Assembly: GCA_902801295.1 (NCBI GenBank)
Contig: CADCHN010000007.1
Coordinates: forward strand, 1 to 64,000
Length of the DNA: 64,000 nucleotides
Source of the DNA: Oscillospiraceae bacterium
GTDB lineage: Bacteria > Bacillota > Clostridia > Oscillospirales > Oscillospiraceae
Direction of reading: 5' to 3'
Made by a program: the position numbers and the translations under genes. The notes under the pieces are model-generated. The model was not told where the DNA came from. It did no database searches and saw nothing but the letters and a program-made list of their open reading frames with translations. Positions 47,803 through 55,893 of the stretch are shown piece after piece (position 1 is the stretch's first letter; the number at the start of each line of letters is the position of its first letter).

Positions 47803-48825
47803 TCAGCGCACGGTTTCACCCCAAACGGGGGTGGTTTTCACATAAGTCCAGCGGAACGGGCTATCGGGGGATTGGATTCGCTCCGACAGCAGTGAAGCGG
47901 CCAGACGGCCGATCTCCGCGCTGGGAATCTGCGCGGTGGTCAGCGGCGGATCAATAACCGAGGCTTCCAAAGAACCGTCAAAACCCGTAACCATCATATC
48001 CCCAGGAACGGACAGTCCCCTTTTTTTCAATGCCGCCATCAGATGGATGGCCAGGTAGTCGTTGGCACAGGCAAAGCCGTCCGGCATCTCCGGCATGGCG
48101 GCAAGCTGCTTGAGCAGCCAATCGGTGTCTCCGTAAAGATCACTGTCTTTCTCAAGAATACATAGCGCCCGATCCATCGGCACTCCAGCCTCACCGAGCG
48201 CCGTACAGCAGCCGACCCAGCGTTCATGGAAGCTGTTGCAGTGATCAATGTCTCCCACAAAGCCGATGCGGCGGGCCCCGGCGTCGATCATGCGCTTTAC
48301 CAGAACGGTTTCGCTGGCTATATTTTCCATAGAGATATAGTCACAGTTGATCGGCAACCTGCCCGCGCCGGCATATCCGTCTACGAAAACCGTAGGCTTT
48401 TTTAAGGTGCAAATCATATCAAGGTATTCCCGATCAAACAGTTCTATCCCGAGAATCCCCGCGGTTTCATCCAAATTAAGATGGGGAGGCAGTCTCTTCT
48501 CCGCGATTTCCCCGGCGGATACTTCGTACATTTTCATGGTATAGCCGGCACGGCAGATCTGATCGGTAAAACTCGTGATAAAAAAGGCGCCAAAATTGTG
48601 GCTCAGGAGCTTGTGCTGCGTCAACAGCGCAATGCTGCCGCGCTTTTCCCCGGTCTCCGCTTCCTCGGGCCGCTGAGAGTAGCCGAGCTCCAATGCTTTG
48701 GCGAGAACCAGTTTTCTGGTAGCCGCCGGCACGGCCCCGCGGCCGTTGAAGATCTTGGAGACTGTATTTCGCGACAGTCCGCAGGCATCCGCGATGTCCT
48801 GCATGGTAACTCTCTTCAGTGCCAT
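47803..48825 (-). CDS. LacI-family transcription regulator
   Basis: A 340-residue LacI/GalR-type regulator. The HTH lies at the N-terminus (VTMQDIADACGLSRNTVSKIFNGRG, residues 5-29), followed by the hinge helix region and a periplasmic-binding-like sensor domain (SIALLTQHKLLSHNFGAFF, RRIGFVGDIDHCNSFHERW, DGFACANDYLAIHLMAALKKRG, VTGFDGSLEASVIDPPLTTAQIP). ATG 48825 (MALKRVT) follows AGAAGGAG; the longer in-frame start at 48861 is not needed. It is divergent from the CBM lipoprotein and GH32 genes, which it most likely controls in response to a fructoside. Confidence 0.92.
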   Translation of the reverse strand: MALKRVTMQDIADACGLSRNTVSKIFNGRGAVPAATRKLVLAKALELGYSQRPEEAETGEKRGSIALLTQHKLLSHNFGAFFITSFTDQICRAGYTMKMYEVSAGEIAEKRLPPHLNLDETAGILGIELFDREYLDMICTLKKPTVFVDGYAGAGRLPINCDYISMENIASETVLVKRMIDAGARRIGFVGDIDHCNSFHERWVGCCTALGEAGVPMDRALCILEKDSDLYGDTDWLLKQLAAMPEMPDGFACANDYLAIHLMAALKKRGLSVPGDMMVTGFDGSLEASVIDPPLTTAQIPSAEIGRLAASLLSERIQSPDSPFRWTYVKTTPVWGETVR

Positions 48826-48886
48826 AAATACTCCTTCTGCATGTACTGTTATTTGTATCATAACACGGCGTCAGGCAAAAAGCAAG

Positions 48887-48903
48887 GTTTACAAAATATA
48901 AAC
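48887..48903. promoter_or_regulatory. Candidate LacI-type operator
   Basis: GTTTACAAAATATAAAC is an imperfect palindrome (GTTTA/TAAAC) between the LacI and CBM genes. A related half site (GTTTACATTTTG) occurs at about 49038. Placement fits autoregulation and control of the divergent operon, but the match to a LacI-type site is weak. Confidence 0.4.
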
Positions 48904-48994
48904 TCCTTTCAGAATGCTCTTGTCTATTCTACACAGAAAGCCGACCGTCCTCCCGGTAGGCAGCTGGATATTCCCCAAGAATTGCACAAAAACA

Positions 48995-49023
48995 TTGACA
49001 TTTCTTAACATGCGTTTTATACT
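48995..49023 (+). promoter_or_regulatory. Promoter of the CBM-GH32 operon
   Basis: TTGACA (48995-49000) and TATACT (49018-49023), 17 bp apart. A small palindrome TGCAC-ATTT-GTGCA lies about 25 bp downstream and may be an operator. Confidence 0.8.
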
Positions 49024-49124
49024 TAATCTGTATAATAGTTTACATTTTGCACATTTGTGCAGGCGGCACTTTTTCTGCTTCCCACAGAAACAGCAAGGAC
49101 CTATTGAGCGAGGAGGATTTCGTT

Positions 49125-50063
49125 ATGAAACGCACGAAACTGATGATCGCAGTACTGCTTCTGGTCTCTTTCCTCTTGTCTTCCTGCGGGCAGGCGGCTC
49201 CGGCGGTGTCGCTACGCTGCGGATAAACACGGCCAGATCCGACGACAGGCTTTGGAGCGCACGCTTCTTTGTCGGCGCCGAAATTATCCCTGAAAAGGGT
49301 GAGAAGTATCGGATCAGCGCCACACTCCATTCGGAAAAGGCCATTGGCGGCTTTGAGGTGCTGTATTCCAACGGCACCGCAGATAACGATGAATACAATC
49401 GCTGGGGAAAAGGCTACTTTGACGGCAATTACGGCTTGAGCGTGGCAGCCGACGGGACATATCAGGTCTATCAGGAGTTTACTGCGCCCGAACTCAGCCA
49501 GTACAATGAGCTGTTCCTGCGCTTCCAGATCGGAAACAGCCCGGCAGACAACACGGTCACTGTCCGCAATATCACTGTGGAAAAATGGCTTCCCGAGCAT
49601 GAGGAAATCAGTGGGGGGAAGCACACAGAACAATTCCTTTGATCTGGAAACCAACGCAGGTACGGTCGCTGCGCTGACCGGACACGGGTCAAGCGCAACG
49701 TCAACGGTCACGACGCCAGGCGATGACTGGCACGCCAAGCTCTATGCCAAGCCCGGCCTTGCGCTGGAAGCCGGCAAAAACTATCAAATCAGCATGAACG
49801 TCAAATCCATCATCCCTGCGCCCTTTGAGGTCTGTTTCAACAACGGCGACGAGGAAAAGGGTCTTGGCGCGATATTCGGCCTGATCTCCACTCCGTCCGG
49901 ACAGTACGTCGAGTATGCCACCTACCCGAAGCAGGATACGCAGCTTGTCATCCAGCTCTCTCTCGGCAACTGCTCGGCTCCGAACAGCATCGTGCTTGGC
50001 AGCCTCAAGGTCGAACGGGCCGGTACGATCCATCTGATTTCGGATACGATCTATACCTTCTGA
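49125..50063 (+). pseudogene. Lipoprotein with two carbohydrate-binding modules, frameshifted
   Basis: AGGAGG leads to ATG 49125 and a lipoprotein signal (MKRTKLMIAVLLLVSFLLSSC) that stops at a TAA after 33 codons. A beta-sandwich CBM4/9-like module follows in another frame (GVATLRINTARSDDRLWSARF to DNTVTVRNITVEKWLPEHEE, about 49200-49600), without the front strand of such modules. A second module (NNSFDLETNAGTVAALTGHG to SIVLGSLKVERAG) continues in the original frame to 50063. So there are two compensating shifts: a probable out-of-frame deletion near 49195, and a G6 run at 49612-49617. The gene is broken, unless these are sequence errors or slippage. It would have bound polysaccharide for the GH32 enzyme downstream. 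Confidence 0.8.
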
Positions 50064-50127
50064 GCGTCCGGCGCTTCCCCCTTTTATCAGATCAGCCGGA
50101 TCACTAAACGAGAAAGGTGTGTTAACC

Positions 50128-51714
50128 ATGCGCAATCGTCAGTATCTGATCGCTCTCCTCCTGATGATGGCTCTGCTCCTGTCCGCCTGCGGCGGCGCGG
50201 CGAGCACCGACGGGAACCTCGCGGAGGCTCCCGAGGAGACCGTCGAGGAAGTTGTCTATGAAAACCTCCCGGATGAGCCCTATGAGGCAGTTCCTTACAC
50301 CCTGTATCCCGCGCCGGAGGGCGGCTATGTGGGCGACGTGATGCCCTTCGTGACCGAGGACGGTACGCTGGAGATCTACTATCTGTTCGATACGGATCGC
50401 AACGGCCAGGGCTATCACCCGATCTATCAATACTCCACCGCGGATCTCTGCGGATATGAAGACCACGGCATGGTGCTCAATTACGGGCAGATGTCCGATC
50501 CCGACCCCGCGCTGGGCACCGGCTGCGTCATGCAGGACCGCGACGGCCTCTACCATCTCTTCTATACCGGCCACAACGACACCGGCAACGGCGGAAAGGG
50601 CAAGGAGTGCGTCATGCATGCTTCCAGCACCGACCGGGAGAACTGGGTCAAGGACGAAGAGGTTCTCTTCTTCAGCCCGGAGGGCTATTCCAAGGACGAC
50701 TTCCGCGATCCCGAGGTCTTCTGGGTGGAGGAGGATCAGTGCTACTGGCTGCTGATCGCCGCGCGCGAAAACACGCTGGGCGGCGTGGTCGTCAAGTACA
50801 CCTCCACCGACCTGAAAAACTGGGAGTTCATCGGCCCGATTTTCGCGCCCATGGAGCAGTACATGTGCGAGTGCCCCGATCTTTTCTGCATCGGAGATAC
50901 CTGGTACCTCACCTACAGCTGGGACTGCGTCACCTATTACGCGATCGGCGATTCCATGGGCGGCCCCTTTGTCGCCCCGAGGGATAACATCCTCGACGGC
51001 AAGGGCATGACGGAAGGCAACGGCTTTGTCTTCTACGCAGCCAAAACCGCGGAACTGGACGGCAGGCTCTACCTCTGCGGCTGGCTCGGCCGCGCGGGTC
51101 TGAGCGGAGATTCCGGCATCTACCAGTGGGCCGGCAGCGTCATGAACCACCAGCTCGTCCAGCACGAGGACAAGACGCTGGGCGTGAAGGCGCCGGACAC
51201 CTTTGCCGACTACTTTACCGTTGACAAGATTGTCTCTGCCGTGCCGAGAACTGACGGTGTCGACATCAACGGCAACACCATCTCCCTCTCAGCGGCGGAG
51301 GATGCCTACGCGCTGGCCGACATGGGAACCCGTCCCGCCACGATGACCCTGGAATGTGACGTGAGCTTTGACGAAGAAGGCTGCGTGGGCTTTGCCTTCG
51401 GCGGCAGCGCAAGCGACGAGACCTACACCGCACTGTGTCTGGATGCCCGGCGCGGCGTCCTGCACTACGAGGGCTACGAAGTCACAGAGATCCGGGATTA
51501 CGATCCCATGGCTCTCACCCGCTTTGACTTTTCCAAGAACAGCGTGCACCATGTAAAGCTGGTCTGCGAAAACGAGATCGTTGTGATGTATGTCGACGAT
51601 ATGAAGGCGCTCAGCTCCCGCATTACCCATTCGATCGACGGCGCGCACATCGGCGTGTTTGCCGACGGCTGCAGCGCGACCTTCAGCAATATCAGCATCA
51701 AGCTCCCGGGATGA
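50128..51714 (+). CDS. GH32 family glycoside hydrolase, lipoprotein
   Basis: A 528-residue surface enzyme of glycoside hydrolase family 32 (fructan/sucrose hydrolases). The lipobox is in MALLLSACGG (Cys about 18). The five-bladed propeller shows the nucleophile region YVGDVMPFVTEDGTLEIYY (Asp in GDVMPF), the stabiliser FRDPEVFW (RDP motif, about 190) and the acid/base ECPDLFCIGD (EC motif, about 250). A C-terminal jelly-roll/CBM66-like domain follows (about 380-528: MTLECDVSFDEEGCVGFAFG, VHHVKLVCENEIVVMYVDD). It likely releases fructose from inulin, levan or sucrose. ATG 50128 follows AGAAAGG. Second gene of the operon begun by the broken CBM lipoprotein gene. Confidence 0.93.
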   Translation: MRNRQYLIALLLMMALLLSACGGAASTDGNLAEAPEETVEEVVYENLPDEPYEAVPYTLYPAPEGGYVGDVMPFVTEDGTLEIYYLFDTDRNGQGYHPIYQYSTADLCGYEDHGMVLNYGQMSDPDPALGTGCVMQDRDGLYHLFYTGHNDTGNGGKGKECVMHASSTDRENWVKDEEVLFFSPEGYSKDDFRDPEVFWVEEDQCYWLLIAARENTLGGVVVKYTSTDLKNWEFIGPIFAPMEQYMCECPDLFCIGDTWYLTYSWDCVTYYAIGDSMGGPFVAPRDNILDGKGMTEGNGFVFYAAKTAELDGRLYLCGWLGRAGLSGDSGIYQWAGSVMNHQLVQHEDKTLGVKAPDTFADYFTVDKIVSAVPRTDGVDINGNTISLSAAEDAYALADMGTRPATMTLECDVSFDEEGCVGFAFGGSASDETYTALCLDARRGVLHYEGYEVTEIRDYDPMALTRFDFSKNSVHHVKLVCENEIVVMYVDDMKALSSRITHSIDGAHIGVFADGCSATFSNISIKLPG

Positions 51715-51720
51715 TATTCG

Positions 51721-51756
51721 CTTCCGTCTGACCCCATTTGCGGGGTCAGACGGAAA
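51721..51756 (+). terminator. Terminator of the GH32 gene
   Basis: CTTCCGTCTGACCCC pairs with GGGGTCAGACGGAAAG around a 6-nt loop. Confidence 0.88.
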
Positions 51757-51797
51757 GCAGCAGCGCAGAACGAGAAAACGGTCGGGGCCGCTCCGCC

Positions 51798-51826
51798 TTG
51801 ACATTCTTTCTGAAATCTGTTAGGAT
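51798..51826 (+). promoter_or_regulatory. Promoter of the second MATE operon
   Basis: TTGACA (51798-51803) and TAGGAT (51821-51826), 17 bp apart. Confidence 0.75.
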
Positions 51827-51865
51827 ACGATCGCCTCGGAGGGCAAATCATTCAGTAGAAATGAG

Positions 51866-51917
51866 AAGCCGGATAAGAGAGCGGGCTGAGACGCCTGCTT
51901 CCTTATCCGGCTTTTTT
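51866..51917 (+). terminator. Intrinsic terminator in the MATE leader (attenuator)
   Basis: AAGCCGGATAAG pairs with CTTATCCGGCTT over a 24-nt loop, followed by six T. It ends at the base before the RBS (GGAG, 51918-51921) of the MATE gene, about 40 nt after the predicted transcription start, so transcription of the gene must pass it. Confidence 0.85.
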
Positions 51918-51926
51918 GGAGAATAA

Positions 51927-53285
51927 ATGGAACAGATCAAGGACTTTACCAAGGGCCCGATCTTGGGTCCGCTGCTTTCCTTTTCCATGCCGATTTTGCT
52001 GGCACTGTTTCTGCAGGCACTCTACGGCGCGGTTGACCTGCTGGTGGTGGGCAAATACGCGCTGGCGCAGGACGTGTCCGGCGTGGCGGTGGGCTCGCAG
52101 ATCATGCAGACCGTCACCGGCCTTGTCAGCTCCTTTGCCATGGGAACGACGGTTTTGCTCGGCCAGACGATCGGCGCGGGCCGGCGCGAGGAGGGCGGCC
52201 GGATCATCGGTACCAGCACCGTGATCTTCTTTCTGGTCGGCGCGGCGCTGACGGTGCTGCTCCCGCTGCTCGCGGCTGCTCTGGCGAAGGCGATGAACGC
52301 GCCGGCCGAGGCCTTTGCCGAAACGCGGCAGTATATTGCGATCTGCGGCTTCGGCTCGGTGATGATCGTGGCCTACAACGTGCTGGGCAGCATCATGCGC
52401 GGACTGGGCGACTCCCGCACGCCGCTGATGACCGTCGCTATCGCCAGCGCCTGCAACATTGCGGGGGACTTGCTGCTGGTGGCCGGGCTGCACCTGGGTG
52501 CCTCTGGCGCCGCCATGGCAACGGTTGCCTCCCAGACGGTCAGCGTGCTGATCTCGCTTCTGATTCTACGGCGCCGGACGCTGCCCTTTTCCTTTGCCCG
52601 GCAGGATATCCGCATCGAGCTGCCGATCCTGCGGCGCATTGTTCGCTTCGGCACGCCGATTGCCCTTCAGGATCTGCTGGTGGGCCTGTCCTTTCTGGTG
52701 ATCCTCGCCATCGTCAACACCCTCGGTCTGACCGCCTCGGCGGGCGTGGGCGTGGCGGAGAAGGTCTGTGCCTTCATCATGCTGATTCCCATTGCTTTCA
52801 TGGACGCCATGAGCGCCTATGTGGCGCAAAATCACGGCGCAGGGAAAAATGACCGCGCCGAGCGCGGTCTCCGGATCGCCATTCTGGTGTCCACGGCCTT
52901 CGGCGCGTTGATGTTCTGGGCGGCCTTTTTCCACGGCGACCTGCTCTGCGGAATTTTCGCCCGGGACGCCGATGTGATCGCGGCGGGCTTTGACTACCTG
53001 CGGGCCTACGGCATCGACTGCCTGCTGACCTGCTTCCTTTTCTGTTTCATTGGCTTTTTCAACGGGCTGGGCGAGACCGGCTTTGTCATGCTGCAGGGCA
53101 CCGCCGCCGCGTTTCTGATCCGCATTCCGGTTGCCTGGTGGATGAGCCGGGCCACCGGGCGCCTGTTTTACATCGGTCTGGGCGTTCCCTGCGCGACCGT
53201 GGTCCAGATCATCGCCTGTTTTGTTTTCTACGCGCACATTCGACGGAAGGAGAAGCTGATCACTCATGGAAAAGAAACCCTTTGA
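51927..53285 (+). CDS. MATE family efflux transporter (second copy)
   Basis: A 452-residue 12-helix MATE transporter: start PLLSFSMPILLALFLQALYGAVDLLVVG, the YNVLGSIMRGLGDSRTPLM segment near 150 and IGFFNGLGETGFVMLQGT near 375, the equivalent points of the two halves. Substrate likely a cationic drug or toxin, exported with Na+ or H+. Expression passes through an attenuator at 51866-51917. The gene end overlaps the esterase start by 20 bp, so the two are cotranscribed. Confidence 0.93.
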   Translation: MEQIKDFTKGPILGPLLSFSMPILLALFLQALYGAVDLLVVGKYALAQDVSGVAVGSQIMQTVTGLVSSFAMGTTVLLGQTIGAGRREEGGRIIGTSTVIFFLVGAALTVLLPLLAAALAKAMNAPAEAFAETRQYIAICGFGSVMIVAYNVLGSIMRGLGDSRTPLMTVAIASACNIAGDLLLVAGLHLGASGAAMATVASQTVSVLISLLILRRRTLPFSFARQDIRIELPILRRIVRFGTPIALQDLLVGLSFLVILAIVNTLGLTASAGVGVAEKVCAFIMLIPIAFMDAMSAYVAQNHGAGKNDRAERGLRIAILVSTAFGALMFWAAFFHGDLLCGIFARDADVIAAGFDYLRAYGIDCLLTCFLFCFIGFFNGLGETGFVMLQGTAAAFLIRIPVAWWMSRATGRLFYIGLGVPCATVVQIIACFVFYAHIRRKEKLITHGKETL

Positions 53286-53955
53286 CCTGGACGGCCGCCG
53301 GGTGTGGCTGTATGCCGCCGAGGCGCCGCAGATTCTCTTCCTCCAGCCGGTAGACAGCCACGACGCGGAGCTGCTGGATCGGGAAATCGAGGCAATGCAG
53401 GGCTGCGCGCTTCCCTTTGCGCTGGCGGCCTTCGAGGTGAAGGACTGGAACCTGGAGCTGAGCCCCTGGGCGGCGCCGCCGGTATTCGGAAAAACTCCCT
53501 TCTGCGGCGGTGCGGAGGAGACGCTCGGCTTTGTCACGACCCGGCTGCTGCCGGAAGTAAAATCGCGCCATGTGTTACCGGACGAGATCGCGCTTTGTAT
53601 CGGGGGCTATTCGCTGGCGGGCCTCTTCGCCCTGTGGACAGCGACGCAGACGGCGCTGTTTTCCGGCGTCGCCGCAGCCTCGCCCTCGGTGTGGTTCCCC
53701 GCTTGGATCGACTATGTCAGGGAGCGCCCGATCCGGGCTGAAACTGTGTATTTGAGCCTCGGCGACCGGGAAGAGCGGGCGAAGAATCCTGTGATGGCCG
53801 CCGTCGGCGACCGCATCCGGGAGCAGTACGCGCTGTTGCAGGCCGATCACGCCGTCACGCTGGAATGGAATCCGGGCAACCATTTTCAGGATTCCGAAAA
53901 ACGCACCGCAAGGGCTTTCTGCTGGGTTGCAGAAAGCCTAAAGCGGCAGGAGTAA
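53266..53955 (+). CDS. Alpha/beta hydrolase (esterase-like)
   Basis: A 229-residue serine hydrolase of the Fes/esterase-D-like group. The nucleophile elbow is CIGGYSLAGLFALW (Ser about 113), the Asp region is VYLSLGDREERA and the final His is in WNPGNHFQ (about 205). No signal peptide. Because it overlaps the MATE gene and AAGGAG precedes ATG 53266, it is translated from the same mRNA and may act on the molecule the pump handles. The substrate is unknown. Confidence 0.85.
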   Translation: MEKKPFDLDGRRVWLYAAEAPQILFLQPVDSHDAELLDREIEAMQGCALPFALAAFEVKDWNLELSPWAAPPVFGKTPFCGGAEETLGFVTTRLLPEVKSRHVLPDEIALCIGGYSLAGLFALWTATQTALFSGVAAASPSVWFPAWIDYVRERPIRAETVYLSLGDREERAKNPVMAAVGDRIREQYALLQADHAVTLEWNPGNHFQDSEKRTARAFCWVAESLKRQE

Positions 53956-53983
53956 AGGCAAAATATATGGGGCTGATTCTCCC

Positions 53984-54029
53984 CAAACAGCAAACACCGT
54001 CGACCGAAGCCGACGGTGTTTGCTGTTTG
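53984..54029. terminator. Convergent 19-bp terminator
   Basis: CAAACAGCAAACACCGTCG pairs with its complement around 8 nt, between the esterase and flavin reductase genes. Confidence 0.9.
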
Positions 54030-54045
54030 ATGGGACTTTTCGCTC

Positions 54046-54618
54046 TTATTTCTCTTTCAGCAGCGGAGCGCCGGAATGCCAGGCTTTGCCGCAGATCTCA
54101 CCCACCGCGTAATAGTCGTTGCGCATCTGGTCAAAAAGGAAGGTGTCCAGCTTGCCGCAGTCGATCCGGCCGGCCTCATCCAGCACCTTCTCATCCGCCA
54201 GCACGTTGACAATCTCGCCCAGCACGCGCAGGCCGTAGGGCTGCTGCTGCATTTCAAGCACTTTGCATTCGAGCGTCAGCGGGTATTCCCGCACGACGGG
54301 TGCGTCCACGCGGCTGCTCTTTTCCGCGTGCAGGCCGGTGCGCTCAAATTTGTCGGGGAACTTGTTGGCGCTGGCGATGCCCATAAAGTCCGAGGCGATC
54401 AGCGTGTCTCTCCCGGGAACGGCCAGCGTAAAGGCGCCGCGCGCCTTCAGGTTGGCAACGGTCTTATGATCCTCTTCCAGGTTGAGCGCGACCATGTTTT
54501 CCGCGCAGATGCCGCCCCAGGCCATCGCCATTTCATCGACGGTATCATCCTCGTTGTAGGTGCCGACCATATAGACGGGCATGGGAAACAGATACGGTTT
54601 TACGCCAAAATCTTTCAT
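54046..54618 (-). CDS. Flavin reductase family protein
   Basis: A 190-residue FMN-binding split-barrel protein of the flavin reductase-like family: PYLFPMPVYMVGTYNEDDTVDEM at the start, AWGGICAENMVALNLEEDHKT, ARGAFTLAVPGRDTLIASDFMG and LTLECKVLEMQQQPYGLRVLGEI. It starts at ATG 54618 with AAAGGATC upstream; the longer open frame is not coding. It is divergent from the HxlR gene, with shared operator-like dyads between, so the regulator probably controls it. Only distantly like the one at 396. Confidence 0.9.
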   Translation of the reverse strand: MKDFGVKPYLFPMPVYMVGTYNEDDTVDEMAMAWGGICAENMVALNLEEDHKTVANLKARGAFTLAVPGRDTLIASDFMGIASANKFPDKFERTGLHAEKSSRVDAPVVREYPLTLECKVLEMQQQPYGLRVLGEIVNVLADEKVLDEAGRIDCGKLDTFLFDQMRNDYYAVGEICGKAWHSGAPLLKEK

Positions 54619-54665
54619 ATGCGATCCTTTCCTCCGCAGTGCGGACTTGCTTTTCTGACACAGAT

Positions 54666-54695
54666 ATGATACCATAGGGTTCGAGAAAAAAGCAA
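54666..54695 (-). promoter_or_regulatory. Promoter of the flavin reductase gene
   Basis: On the minus strand TTGCTT and TATCAT, 18 bp apart; the -35 touches the HxlR-type dyad. Confidence 0.65.
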
Positions 54696-54733
54696 GTACC
54701 AACATATTAGTTAGGTACTTACCGAGAGGTAAG
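54694..54733. promoter_or_regulatory. Operator-like dyads for the HxlR regulator
   Basis: Two overlapping inverted repeats: AAGTACC-13 bp-GGTACTT (54694-54720) and CTTACC-GAGA-GGTAAG (54718-54733). They share the central TACTTACC, lie just before the HxlR start and cover the -35 of the divergent gene. Confidence 0.75.
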
Positions 54734-54735
54734 CT

Positions 54736-55071
54736 ATGAGTGAAAAGAACATCTCCGACGCCAGCTTTCAGGACACCGGCTACAGCTATACGCTGTCCCT
54801 GATTGCGGGCAAATACAAGCCCATCATCCTCTACTGCCTGATGGAATATGAGCCGGTGCGGTTCAACGAGATGCAGCGCTATCTGGGCAAGGTGGCGGAC
54901 AAGACTCTCAGCCAGAACCTGAAGGAGCTGGAAAAGGACGGTCTGATCCGCCGCCACATGTACCCGGAGATCCCGCCCAAGGTGGAATACAGCCTCACCG
55001 AGCGCGGCCATTCCCTGGTGAAGGTGCTCGATCTGCTCTGCGACTGGGGGATGGAGAACCGGCCGAAGTGA
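54736..55071 (+). CDS. HxlR-type winged-helix regulator
   Basis: A 111-residue HxlR/MarR-like regulator: SLIAGKYKPIILYCLMEYEPVRFNEMQRYL, then the recognition helix region DKTLSQNLKELEKDGLIRR and the wing PPKVEYSLTERG. Members such as YodB and HypR sense electrophiles or disulfide stress through cysteines; here one Cys lies in ILYCLME and one in DLLCDWG, while none is at the N-terminus. It probably controls itself and the divergent flavin reductase. The FMN reductase gene at 55151 follows on the same strand. Confidence 0.9.
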   Translation: MSEKNISDASFQDTGYSYTLSLIAGKYKPIILYCLMEYEPVRFNEMQRYLGKVADKTLSQNLKELEKDGLIRRHMYPEIPPKVEYSLTERGHSLVKVLDLLCDWGMENRPK

Positions 55072-55150
55072 CGGCCGCTCTCAGCGTATCCGGCATCATC
55101 CGCTCTCATGCGATGGAACAAAAAGAAAAAGATAGAAAGGAAGAGAACGC

Positions 55151-55780
55151 ATGGCATACAAGGTATTACTTCTCAACGGCAGCCCGCACGCAAAGGGCTG
55201 CACCGCGCGGGCGCTGGAGGAAATGATCCGCACCCTGCAGGAGGAGGGCATCGAGACGACGCTGCTGCAGATCGGCAATGCAGATGTGCGCGGCTGCATC
55301 TCCTGCAACTTCTGCCGCCGCAACGGCCGCTGCGTCTTTGACGACAAGGTCAACGAGGCAGCCAGGCTCTTCGAGGAGGCGGACGGGCTTGTGATTGGCA
55401 GCCCGGTTTACTACGGCTCGCCCAACGGGACCGCGCTGGCCTTCATGGATCGTCTGTTTTACAGCACCCCGTTTTCCAAGCACATGAAGGTCGGCGCCGC
55501 TGTCGTCAGCTGCCGCCGCGGCGGAAACACCGCCTCCTTTGACGTGCTGAACAAATACTTCACCATTTCCGGTATGCCCGTGGCCTCGAGCACGTACTGG
55601 AACCAGGTGCACGGCTTCTCGGCCGAGGACGTGGAGAAGGATCTGGAGGGTCTGCAGACGATGCGCAATCTTGCGCGCAACATGGCCTTTCTGATCAAGG
55701 CCATCGGCGCCGCGAAGGACGCGCAGGGTCTGCCCCGGCAGGAGCACGACTGCTTCACCAGTTTTCCCGACGGCAAGTGA
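55151..55780 (+). CDS. Iron-sulfur flavoprotein-type NAD(P)H/FMN oxidoreductase
   Basis: A 209-residue flavodoxin-fold protein: LNGSPHAKGCTARALEEM binds the FMN phosphate, followed by the cysteine cluster GCISCNFCRRNGRCVFDD (about 47-64), as in iron-sulfur flavoproteins, and GSPVYYGSPNGTALAFMDRL. The third Cys position is present (C-x2-C-x5-C), which can hold a 4Fe-4S cluster. It likely transfers electrons between NAD(P)H or ferredoxin and small molecules. RBS GAAAGGAAGA precedes ATG 55151; it follows the HxlR gene by 79 bp. Confidence 0.88.
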   Translation: MAYKVLLLNGSPHAKGCTARALEEMIRTLQEEGIETTLLQIGNADVRGCISCNFCRRNGRCVFDDKVNEAARLFEEADGLVIGSPVYYGSPNGTALAFMDRLFYSTPFSKHMKVGAAVVSCRRGGNTASFDVLNKYFTISGMPVASSTYWNQVHGFSAEDVEKDLEGLQTMRNLARNMAFLIKAIGAAKDAQGLPRQEHDCFTSFPDGK

Positions 55781-55824
55781 GCGCCGCCATTGGGCGTTTT
55801 TCACAGAATTCCGTCCCTCCGCCC

Positions 55825-55853
55825 TTGATTTTATAGCACATATGTTGTAAAAT
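55825..55853 (+). promoter_or_regulatory. Promoter of the NhaC-type antiporter gene
   Basis: TTGATT and TAAAAT, 17 bp apart, 40 bp before the start codon. Confidence 0.75.
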
Positions 55854-55893
55854 ACTGTATGCTCATATTTTACCATTCAGTGAGGATTCGGCC

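Noticed and set aside
54619-55011. Longer start for the flavin reductase at 54046-54618
   Set aside because: The additional N-terminal part is antisense to the HxlR gene and the intergenic operator; ATG 54618 has an RBS and the family start.
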